This document shows, piece after piece, positions 1 to 7,516 of a stretch of 64,000 nt of DNA (the first letter of the stretch is position 1; every line of letters starts with the position of its first letter). The stretch is from CAZIVO01 sp964542765 (lineage in GTDB: Bacteria; Planctomycetota; UBA1135; UBA2386). The position numbers and the translations under genes are program-made. The notes under the pieces were generated by a model. It saw only the letters and a list, made by a program, of their open reading frames with translations. It was not told the origin of the DNA and did not search any database. The stretch is from NCBI GenBank assembly GCA_964542765.1, contig CAZIVO010000005.1:1-64000 (forward strand). Direction: 5' to 3'.

Positions 1-2
1 TT

Positions 3-329
3 CTTCAACGCAGCAGTGGCTTTAGCACGCCTACCCCATACGAGAAAAAGTATCTGACGCAACCTGCGTATGTGGCCATCTCCTCGACTCGGCCAAATGA
101 GAAAGCGTGGGATGGGTATCGCGGTGAGAATTCTCCGTTTGCGGCGGCATTCATCAAGTCGTTGAGAGGGTCGGGCGAGCGCGATGTCTTGACCATGAGG
201 CAGCTCTGTTCGGTTCTCATGAGAGAGTCTCCCGACACTCAGACTCCTTGCATGCAGAATTATTACGGAGGCAAGGAGGAAGAAACCTTTGGCGAATTCA
301 GCTTCTTTCTCAAAGCTCCGAAGAACTGA
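3..329 (+). CDS. caspase-like (peptidase C14) protein, C-terminal part only
   Basis: This is the C-terminal end of a gene cut by the window edge; the frame is open from base 3 and stops at 329. The visible residues include VAISSTRPNEKAWDG followed by NSPFAAAFIKSL, the pattern seen after the catalytic core of bacterial caspase-like (C14) peptidases, where an alanine-rich strand is followed by a helix that closes the p10-like part. The tail ends with EFSFF, as these domains often do. The catalytic His and Cys lie upstream of the window and cannot be checked. Internal GTG and ATG codons are probably not starts because the homology runs to the edge. Function (metacaspase or orthocaspase protease) is inferred from the family only. 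Confidence 0.6.
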   Translation, partial: LQRSSGFSTPTPYEKKYLTQPAYVAISSTRPNEKAWDGYRGENSPFAAAFIKSLRGSGERDVLTMRQLCSVLMRESPDTQTPCMQNYYGGKEEETFGEFSFFLKAPKN

Positions 330-420
330 GGCTCGAGGAGGCTCGTAAGTAATCAGTTGCCGCCGTTGCAGCGGGGGGTTCGATCGCGGCGTAACCCGCG
401 AGGTCGGCCAGGGAGTGCGA

Positions 421-1737
421 TCACTCCTCGGCGGGACGGCTGCGAAGGAAGCCGTAGAGGCTGACCGCGAAGCAGATGACGCACAGGATCCCGGTGAAGT
501 AGGAGAACTGCTTGAAGAACGCGAGCATGTCGAGGTCCTTCGCTCCTATCTCCTTGTAGAGCAGGACGCAGACGGCGCCGGTGTAGCCCACTGCATCGGT
601 GAGGTAGATGCCGTAGATGGCGTTGCCGGCCGATCCGAGGAGAGCCTGCAGGCGGTCGAAGAGGACGCAGCCGAAGGGGACGTAGGCGAGGTAGAGGCCC
701 AGCCCGACCAGGGTCATGTAGGTCCTACCCTCCGCGATGACGCCGACGTCGAAGAGATAGGTCACGAGGCTGACCATGGCCACTCCCGCCGTCATCATCC
801 CGTAGACGGCGACGAGGGCCGCGCGGTTGCGGCGGACCAGGATGAGCATCGCCATGCAGGCCAGGACGCCGAAGGTGATCCAATTCTCCGAGGTGGTGAA
901 GTCGCCGGGCGTTCCTGCGTAGCCCATCCCGATCCAGATCTCCTTGGCGAAGTTGTCGCGTACATCACGGTGCGCCGTCAGGAAGAAGTAGAGCAGGATC
1001 AGGGGCAGCATCCCGAAAAGGTTCTTCGAGAGGAAGTTCCACCTCATCGAGCCGTCCATCTCGACCCGCTTCGAGCGGGCCGCCACATCATCATGGCTCG
1101 GTTCGGGGATCTTGGAGAGGAGCCAAACGGCCACGAGCAGCGGGATGGAGAAGGTGAGGCCGGTGACGAAGGGCATCCATGCCTCGGTGATGCCGCGGTC
1201 CAGCCAGGATTGACCGATGCCCTTCACCACGCCGCTCGCCATGATGTAGGAGCAAGACAGTCCGGCACCGAGAAGGTCCGAGGTCTTGCGGCCCTCCAAA
1301 AAGCCGAAGACCAGGCCCCAGATCATTCCCAGGGGCAAGCCGTTCAGGAACAGGGCGATGAACTTCAAGTGACCGGGCAGCAGGCCGAAGAGCAGGAGCG
1401 CGCTCTCGGCCATGGCCAGGAAGATGAGGATCAGGGCGGCACGCCGACCGTAGGAGGCCTCCGTACAGAACTTGATCCCGACCCACTTGGAGGTGGCGTA
1501 GCCGAGAATCTGGCTGATCACGGCCGTTACCTTGAAGGAGATCGCCTGGCCGAAGAGTTCCACTCCTTCGAAGTCCGCATACATGGATGCTGCGAAGGGC
1601 TTGCGGAAGGCGTACATGCAGAAATACGTCGCGAAGGCGGCGAAGATCACGTACGCGGAGAAGGTGCGGGGCGGTGCAGACCTCAGCCAGCGTGTGATGC
1701 CGCTCTCGGGGGGTCTGGTGGTATCCGTTGTTTCCAA
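421..1737 (-). CDS. DUF5690 family MFS-like membrane protein
   Basis: A polytopic membrane protein of about 438 residues with roughly 12 hydrophobic segments. It carries the YAFRKPFAA stretch near the N-terminus and the NGLPLGMIWGLVFGFLEGR loop typical of DUF5690 proteins, which are related to the major facilitator superfamily; the substrate is unknown. The frame is open far upstream, but the upstream part lies across the yhhN-like gene. The best start is TTG at 1737, preceded by AAGGAG with an 8-nt spacer. That motif overlaps the stop codon of the upstream gene, so the two are probably co-transcribed and translationally coupled. The C-terminus is hydrophilic and ends RSRPAEE. The family call is fairly sure; the transport role is inferred. 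Confidence 0.8.
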   Translation of the reverse strand: METTDTTRPPESGITRWLRSAPPRTFSAYVIFAAFATYFCMYAFRKPFAASMYADFEGVELFGQAISFKVTAVISQILGYATSKWVGIKFCTEASYGRRAALILIFLAMAESALLLFGLLPGHLKFIALFLNGLPLGMIWGLVFGFLEGRKTSDLLGAGLSCSYIMASGVVKGIGQSWLDRGITEAWMPFVTGLTFSIPLLVAVWLLSKIPEPSHDDVAARSKRVEMDGSMRWNFLSKNLFGMLPLILLYFFLTAHRDVRDNFAKEIWIGMGYAGTPGDFTTSENWITFGVLACMAMLILVRRNRAALVAVYGMMTAGVAMVSLVTYLFDVGVIAEGRTYMTLVGLGLYLAYVPFGCVLFDRLQALLGSAGNAIYGIYLTDAVGYTGAVCVLLYKEIGAKDLDMLAFFKQFSYFTGILCVICFAVSLYGFLRSRPAEE

Positions 1738-1742
1738 GAGAT

Positions 1743-2501
1743 CTACTCCTTGCCCCTGTGTGCGCGCACGCCGAGCAGACAACCGTGGACGATCGCCAGC
1801 TGTGCCAGCAGGTAGCTGCTCATGATGATGGTTCTGTGGCCGGGCATCGGGGATACGAACCTGTGCAAGGCGATGACGGAGTCCGAAGCCATGAAGAGTA
1901 GCGCACCCGACAAGGTGAGCAGGCAGCTGGCCTTCGGCATGCGGCCGAAGCGGTCGAGCGCGCTGATGGCCATCGCGAGGATGCATGCCATGTAGAGGGC
2001 CACCGGCACCAGCATGTCGCCGAGGTGAGGTTGGAGCACGAAGAAGATCAGGATTGCGGAGGCTGTGATCACGGAGCCAGCGATGACCTTGCCATTCCTG
2101 AGTCGAGGTGAGGATCTTGCGACCTGACGACCGGTGAGGAAGCCAGCGATGTAGCAAAGGTGAGCGATGAGGAAGGCAGCCAGGCCCGGTATGAATTTGC
2201 CGAGCATCATGGCGACATCGCCACCACAGGAGAACAGGAGTCCGGCGGCGATCAGAGGTCTTCTCGAGCCTTCGCTGGGTGGCGCGTTGAGGAGCCAGTA
2301 GCCGATCAGTAAGGGCATCAGCGAAGGTTTCAGGACGTGGATGCCGGTCTGCCAGCCGGCGGCCTCGCAAACCACCTCGGTGATGGCGAGGATCAGGTAG
2401 GCGATGGCGAGGTGCGGCTGGATCGATTCCCCCTTGAGGTGTTTGAGAAATTGCCGCCCGCACGACTGCTCGGCGGGCAGGTGAATTCCGGTGGTGGCCA
2501 C
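1743..2501 (-). CDS. YhhN/TMEM86 family protein (putative lysoplasmalogenase)
   Basis: A 252-residue membrane protein with about eight hydrophobic segments. The family hydrolyses the vinyl-ether bond of lysoplasmalogens in the few studied members. Typical features are the LLFSCGGDVAMML segment and the later GALLFMASDSVIAL segment, each carrying the conserved aspartate of the family. The GTG start at 2501 has no Shine-Dalgarno sequence but has TAGCTT six bases upstream and TTGTCG at -35 distance, which suits a leaderless transcript. It precedes the DUF5690 gene by only five bases, so the two form an operon. The N-terminal 25 residues before the first membrane helix are longer than usual, so a later start is possible. 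Activity in this organism is not shown. Confidence 0.8.
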   Translation of the reverse strand: MATTGIHLPAEQSCGRQFLKHLKGESIQPHLAIAYLILAITEVVCEAAGWQTGIHVLKPSLMPLLIGYWLLNAPPSEGSRRPLIAAGLLFSCGGDVAMMLGKFIPGLAAFLIAHLCYIAGFLTGRQVARSSPRLRNGKVIAGSVITASAILIFFVLQPHLGDMLVPVALYMACILAMAISALDRFGRMPKASCLLTLSGALLFMASDSVIALHRFVSPMPGHRTIIMSSYLLAQLAIVHGCLLGVRAHRGKE

Positions 2502-2507
2502 ACCGTG

Positions 2508-2535
2508 AAGCTACTTCGTCGCGATGGATCGACAA
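2508..2535 (-). promoter_or_regulatory. leaderless-type promoter of the yhhN-like gene
   Basis: On the minus strand TTGTCG (2530-2535) and TAGCTT (2508-2513) are separated by 16 bases. The -10 box ends six bases before the GTG start at 2501, so transcription would begin at or next to the start codon. Confidence 0.45.
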
Positions 2536-2597
2536 GGGGATTCGCAGGTTCACCCTCCCGTGTGGAGATTCCGGGATGCCATGCGCATACTCGGGCC

Positions 2598-3707
2598 GTG
2601 TTCGTGATCAAGAATCTCACGCGTCGCCCATTCCGCAGCTTTCTCGCGATTCTGGGTATTGGCATCGGCGTTGGCGCTGTTGTCGGCTTGGTCTCCCTTT
2701 CGCGCGGATTCGAGAAGGAACTCAACGACCTTCTGACGCGACTCCGTGGTGATGTGATCATCAAGCAGAAGGATCGTGTGAATCCCGAGTCGAGCCGGAT
2801 CAGAGAGGATGTCGTCGAAGAGATTGGGCAGATGGAGGGGGTTGCCGGGGTCAGCGGCTACATCTTTCAGTTGCTGTTCTTTGGCGATTACCGCATCCCG
2901 ATCTATGGGTTCCACCCGGAGCAGCCGGTCATGAAGAAGATTCGTCTGGAGTCGGGGCGATTGATCGAAAAGAGTGCGCTTGATGAGGTCCTGATCGGTG
3001 CCGAGGCAGCTCGCAACCTCGGCATTTCAGCGGGCGGTGAGATCACCGTGCCGCCGAGCGACCCCAAGGGCAAAAAACTTAAGGTGGTAGGGGTCTATGT
3101 CACCGGATCGGCATATCAGGATGCGGGTTGCATCGTTCATCTGCGTGCCGCGCAACTCCTGGCAAAGATGCCGGGGGCCGTGATGATGCTGGCGGTCGAT
3201 GTGCTCGACCGGGATGACGCCGCCGATGTCCGTGATTCCATCAGAGTCGCGTATCCGGAACTGGAGGTGATGCTGGCGACCGACTTCACGAAGAACCTCA
3301 AGGATTACCAGCTCATCTCGGGTTTCACCTGGGCGGTATCCATGATCGCGGTCCTGGTGGGGGCGATCGGCGTACTCAACACCATGCTGATGAGCGTGTT
3401 CGAGCGGACCCGTGAGATCGGCATGCTGATGGCCCTGGGTTGGAGTCGCGCCAGGGTGCTGGCGATGATTCTGACGGAGGGTTTTGTCGTCAGCCTGATC
3501 GGCGGATTGGTCGGAGTCGTGGTCGGTATCTTCCTGGTCGATTTTGTTTCATCGATCTTGAGGGAATTGCCGATCATCCCGGGCCACGATCTCACCCTGT
3601 TCGGTCAGGCGATGGCGCTCTCGTTGCTCCTGGGGACCCTGGGTTCCTTGGTTCCCGCGTGGAAGGCATCGCGACTTTCTCCGATGGAGGCGTTGGGCTA
3701 TGAGTGA
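2598..3707 (+). CDS. FtsX/MacB-type ABC transporter permease
   Basis: About 369 residues with the layout of LolC/MacB-type permeases: an N-terminal membrane helix (FLAILGIGIGVGAVVGLV), a periplasmic domain of about 220 residues, then three C-terminal helices with the FtsX signature (VLNTMLMSVFERTREIGML, LVPAWKASRLSPMEAL). Such proteins work with a LolD-like ATPase to export or extract lipoproteins, peptides or lipids by mechanotransmission rather than by forming a channel. The ATPase gene follows with an 8-base overlap, so the pair is one operon. The start is uncertain: GTG at 2598 gives the family-like beginning VFVIKNLTRRPFRSFLA, and GTG at 2604 is also possible; neither has a clear ribosome binding site. 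The substrate is unknown. Confidence 0.85.
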   Translation: MFVIKNLTRRPFRSFLAILGIGIGVGAVVGLVSLSRGFEKELNDLLTRLRGDVIIKQKDRVNPESSRIREDVVEEIGQMEGVAGVSGYIFQLLFFGDYRIPIYGFHPEQPVMKKIRLESGRLIEKSALDEVLIGAEAARNLGISAGGEITVPPSDPKGKKLKVVGVYVTGSAYQDAGCIVHLRAAQLLAKMPGAVMMLAVDVLDRDDAADVRDSIRVAYPELEVMLATDFTKNLKDYQLISGFTWAVSMIAVLVGAIGVLNTMLMSVFERTREIGMLMALGWSRARVLAMILTEGFVVSLIGGLVGVVVGIFLVDFVSSILRELPIIPGHDLTLFGQAMALSLLLGTLGSLVPAWKASRLSPMEALGYE

Positions 3708-4362
3708 GCCGGCGATCCGGGCCGTAGATCTGACGAGGAGCTACGAGAACGGCCTCGTCGAGGCGGTGACAGGCGTGTCCGTTCATGTCGCGTCCGGCGA
3801 ATTCGTTGCCATCATGGGTCCTTCGGGGAGTGGGAAGTCGACCTTCTTGAACTGTGTCGGCACCCTGGATTGGCCGACATCGGGTCAGGTTTTTCTCGAT
3901 GGTGAGGAGGTCATCAACGGGCCGCACGTGCATCGGTTGCGGCGGCGCAAGATTGGCTTCGTGTTCCAGTTTCATAATCTGATCCCCAATCTGACGCTTG
4001 CCGAGAATTTGCAGATACCCCTGTCGGGGGCGGCGATGACGCGCAAGGAGAAGCGCGAGCGTGCGCTGTATCTGCTCGATCGTGTCGGTCTCGGTCCGCG
4101 GGCACGCCACCGGGCCAATCGCGTTTCCGGGGGAGAGCGTCAGCGGGCAGCGATTGCGCGGGCGTTGGTGAACAATCCATCGATCTTGCTGGCTGATGAG
4201 CCGACAGGAAACCTAGATAGTGCGAATGGTCGCGTCGCCCTCGATCTCTTGCTGGAACTCCGAAGGGACGCCGGCATGACCATGGTCGTGGTCACGCACA
4301 ACCCCGAGGTGGCACGATCCGCCGACCGGGTGTTCGAGTTCCGTGATGGCAGGATCGTGTGA
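3700..4362 (+). CDS. LolD/MacB-type ABC transporter ATP-binding protein
   Basis: A 220-residue ATPase with Walker A GPSGSGKST (about residues 41-49), Q-loop FQFHN, signature VSGGERQR, Walker B ILLADEP and H-loop VVTH. LADEPTGNLD is typical of the LolD/MacB/FtsE branch that partners FtsX-type permeases, which fits the overlapping upstream gene. The start ATG at 3700 lies inside the permease end, so translation is likely coupled. The gene ends 25 bases before the convergent helicase gene, and no clear hairpin terminator is visible between them. Role: powering the permease on the cytoplasmic face; the cargo is unknown. Confidence 0.9.
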   Translation: MSEPAIRAVDLTRSYENGLVEAVTGVSVHVASGEFVAIMGPSGSGKSTFLNCVGTLDWPTSGQVFLDGEEVINGPHVHRLRRRKIGFVFQFHNLIPNLTLAENLQIPLSGAAMTRKEKRERALYLLDRVGLGPRARHRANRVSGGERQRAAIARALVNNPSILLADEPTGNLDSANGRVALDLLLELRRDAGMTMVVVTHNPEVARSADRVFEFRDGRIV

Positions 4363-4387
4363 AGTCCGCTGACGCAGTGGCCTGTGC

Positions 4388-7300
4388 CTACAACTTGATC
4401 GTGACGTCGTCTCGCAGGAAGTGAATTTCGCGCGCTGGCGACTGGCTCAGTTCGAGAGCGCGCATGACTCCCTCTCCGTAGGCTGAGAGTTGCGGTTCGT
4501 GTCGTTGCGCAGCGTCTTGATGTTTCCCTGGTTCGACCTGATCGGTCTTGTAGTCGATGATGGTCCAGGCCGAGCCTTTTTCTTCGAGGAGGAGGTCGAT
4601 GATGCCGCTCCTGTCTTGACCCTTGTCATCCATGTAGGCGATGGCGACCTCGCGCCGAGTCTGTTTCGCATTCTGTATCCGAGCATGTAGATCGGACGCG
4701 TGGAATTGTCTTGCGATTCTCATGACATCCTCGCGGAGGTCTTCGAGGCCCGCTGTCAGTGTCTCGATGAGTCCCTCATCAGGCCCTTCCAGGTCCATGT
4801 CGACGAGCGCCAGATATTCATGAGCACAGTTTCCCAGTGACAGGGCCCGCTCGCGCGATGAGGCATCACCTTCGGTTGTCGCGTGGTCTTCGCCGGCGCT
4901 GCTGGGCAAGGCGCGGATCGGTGTGGATCGATCAGCGAGGGCTCGGACGCTTGCGGTGAAGGCCTGATAGGCGCGGATGGTCCCTTGCACATCCACATCT
5001 TTGTTGCGTGTCCGTGGTGTAGGCTCAGGTTCTTTGGCTTCGCGAAGAGTGAACAGCCCGGGGTCGATGGCGTCGATATCGTCTTGCCATGGAGATGGCC
5101 TCCTGGAACTTCCGCTACCGAACATCACGAGACGTTCCTCTGCGCGGGTTGCAGCAACGTAGAAGATCCTTTGCTCCTCTGCGCGGGAATGACGCTTGGC
5201 CTCTCCATCGGCGATCAAGCTGGCCGTGCTGCTCACTCCGCCTATTCGCACACCGACGATTTCTTCGCCGGTTACCGTGAAGAGACGCTGAACCGATCCG
5301 GATTGCGAAGATCGTCCGGCGCGATCTTCACGTGCTAGATCCGGCAAGATCACCACGGGAAATTCGAGTCCCTTGGCCTTGTGCATGGTCATGACTCGCA
5401 CAGCGTTCATGTCCTGATCGAAAAGGGGGCTCTCCTCGTCATCGGTCTCATCTGCAGCACGTTGCTCCAGGAGATCGGCGGTCTCTTGAAGGTCGATCGG
5501 TCGTTGACCGAGGAGTTGGTGCAGGAGTCGATCGATATTGGCCAATCGCTGGGCTCCTTCGTAGCCGCTGCCCTCGCCGATCAGGAACTCATCTCGGGCC
5601 AGAAGGCATCTGAGGGCCCCGTCGATGGGCATCTCGCAGATCGCGAGGTAAAGCTTTCTGAGGCACCGCAGGCAATCCTGGACAGGCCCTTCCTCGTCCG
5701 TCACCAGTCGGAAATCGAGGCTGTCATGTTCCTGTGCGAAGGCGAGGATATCGCTGTCTCGTGCGTCGCTGAACACCGATCGCAACAGCGTCAGGACCGC
5801 GACCGGATCGTGTGGTCGGGCCATCGCCGCGATCAGGGCTGTCGCCAGGACGATCTCCTGACGGCGATAGAATCGTTTGCTTCCATCGAGTACGTAGGGG
5901 ATCTCGGCGATACGGAGTGGTCGCAGGAGCCAGTTCGTGTCGGTGGCAGCCCGTAGCAGGATGACGATGTCGCCGTAACCAATCTCTTGTTGGCGAAGTT
6001 CTTTGATCGTTTCGACTGCGAGCCAGCCCTCGGCCTTTCTTCTGGCCGACGCAGGAGTCTTGTCCCCCAGGTTCAGTCGTAGCATCGAGACGGCGTCGGG
6101 TACACCCCGATCACGCGTGGCCTGCACAGCTTCGTAGCCATGCTGGTAGGGCGGGTCAGCGGTGAGGCTTCGTTCGCAGAGGCCGTTGACGAAATGCAGG
6201 ATTTCCGGCCGACTGCGGAAGTTGGCGGTCAGTTCAAGCTGGATTCCCCCCTGAGCATTGATCTTCTCGACAGCGCGGAAGAAGGCCGCGATGTCTGCGC
6301 GACGGAATCGATAGACACTCTGCTTGGCATCGCCGACGATGAAAAGGGACCCCGGCCTGAGTTCGAGATCCATGGGTTCGTCGACAGGATCCTCGCCGGG
6401 CATCGCCGCAAGGAGGAACAGGATGTCGTATTGCAGTGGATCGGTGTCCTGAAACTCGTCGACGAGGATGGCCTTCAAGGGAGAGCCGATGCGTGATCGC
6501 AAGGTTCCTTTGCGCATCAGGCTTGCTCGGGTAAGGAGGAGAAGCTCATCGAAGCTGGCCATGCCCGAGTGGGCGCTTTTGCGGCGGATATCCTCGATGA
6601 AGGGCATCAAGAACTCGATCACGGCGGAAACAGTCTCGTCGTCGCCTTGTGCGTAAGGCTTGAGTCTGTCGGCATGTTGGGTGAGCGCCTCGGTTGCTTG
6701 CTCACTGACCTCCTTGCCGAGTTGTCTGGCGCCCGCTGCCGGTGTTTTCTTGTCGATTTCGGCAACTGTGGGCCGCTCGCCTTGGCTCAGTGTTCGATAT
6801 CCAGTGAGCAGGGAGTCCGCGTATTGCCGCCAGGGTTCACGCGCTTTGGTGTGATGGGCTATCAGCCCCTCGAGGTCGGCGATGTGCCGATCCAACTGCC
6901 CCAGAGCCGGTGTTTCACCGATCTTGTTCCAGGAGCTCGCAGGGAGTTCATGAAGAGCCCAGGCCAGCTGGCACAACTGATGGGGCTCGAAGCGAACAAG
7001 CACCGGATCGAGGCCGCCGAGATCCTGCAGGAAGTGGGTGAACCTGAGGTCGAAATCTCTGCGGAGGTTGGCGGGCGCATCAGCACTGAGGCCCGGCGGG
7101 ATGCCCAAGGCGCGGGCATTGTCTTGCAAGAAGCGCAGACAAAAGCCATGAAAGGTGGAGATCGCGACCTGATCGGAAAATCCAAGGACGTCTTGAACAC
7201 GTGACAGGTCCTCGCGCCACAAGCCAACTTCTTCGAGCACGTAACGATCGCTCTCTTCGATCTTTTTTCCATCCAGCCAGGGCTCGACGGAACGCAGGAG

Positions 7301-7516
7301 TCTCTCGAGCCGTTCGCGCATCTCGGTGGCGGCGGCCTCGGTGAAGGTCAGGGCCAGAACTTCGCGAGGATCGAGGCGTTGGCGCACGAGTGCGGTGAGC
7401 AGGCGGCCGACGAGCAGGGATGTCTTGCCGGTACCTGCTCCTGCGGTGACCACGAGGTTCTGTTCGAAGTCGGTCAGGGCTGCGCGCCGGGCATCGCGGT
7501 CAGGGAGTTCGGTCAC
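4388..7516 (-). CDS. AddA/RecB-like UvrD-family helicase with C-terminal nuclease
   Basis: A 1042-residue protein with all superfamily 1A helicase motifs: Walker A AGAGTGKT at residues 25-32, VDEFQDTDPLQ near residue 350, GDAKQSVYRFRRAD, LTANFRSRPE, MTMHKAKGLEFP and FYVAATRAEERL. The last 150 residues hold a PD-(D/E)XK nuclease of the AddA/RecB type with GIIDLLLEE and IIDYKTD. It should unwind and cut DNA ends to start recombinational repair. The upstream gene encodes the matching AddB-like partner and overlaps it by four bases, so the two subunits are made from one message. At about 1040 residues it is somewhat shorter than Bacillus AddA. The assignment as an AddAB-type complex is strong; Chi recognition cannot be judged. 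Confidence 0.88.
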   Translation of the reverse strand: MTELPDRDARRAALTDFEQNLVVTAGAGTGKTSLLVGRLLTALVRQRLDPREVLALTFTEAAATEMRERLERLLRSVEPWLDGKKIEESDRYVLEEVGLWREDLSRVQDVLGFSDQVAISTFHGFCLRFLQDNARALGIPPGLSADAPANLRRDFDLRFTHFLQDLGGLDPVLVRFEPHQLCQLAWALHELPASSWNKIGETPALGQLDRHIADLEGLIAHHTKAREPWRQYADSLLTGYRTLSQGERPTVAEIDKKTPAAGARQLGKEVSEQATEALTQHADRLKPYAQGDDETVSAVIEFLMPFIEDIRRKSAHSGMASFDELLLLTRASLMRKGTLRSRIGSPLKAILVDEFQDTDPLQYDILFLLAAMPGEDPVDEPMDLELRPGSLFIVGDAKQSVYRFRRADIAAFFRAVEKINAQGGIQLELTANFRSRPEILHFVNGLCERSLTADPPYQHGYEAVQATRDRGVPDAVSMLRLNLGDKTPASARRKAEGWLAVETIKELRQQEIGYGDIVILLRAATDTNWLLRPLRIAEIPYVLDGSKRFYRRQEIVLATALIAAMARPHDPVAVLTLLRSVFSDARDSDILAFAQEHDSLDFRLVTDEEGPVQDCLRCLRKLYLAICEMPIDGALRCLLARDEFLIGEGSGYEGAQRLANIDRLLHQLLGQRPIDLQETADLLEQRAADETDDEESPLFDQDMNAVRVMTMHKAKGLEFPVVILPDLAREDRAGRSSQSGSVQRLFTVTGEEIVGVRIGGVSSTASLIADGEAKRHSRAEEQRIFYVAATRAEERLVMFGSGSSRRPSPWQDDIDAIDPGLFTLREAKEPEPTPRTRNKDVDVQGTIRAYQAFTASVRALADRSTPIRALPSSAGEDHATTEGDASSRERALSLGNCAHEYLALVDMDLEGPDEGLIETLTAGLEDLREDVMRIARQFHASDLHARIQNAKQTRREVAIAYMDDKGQDRSGIIDLLLEEKGSAWTIIDYKTDQVEPGKHQDAAQRHEPQLSAYGEGVMRALELSQSPAREIHFLRDDVTIKL

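Noticed and set aside
415..1815. 466-codon plus-strand frame
   Set aside because: It lies opposite the DUF5690 gene, and its product is a low-complexity charged sequence typical of antisense frames in GC-rich DNA.
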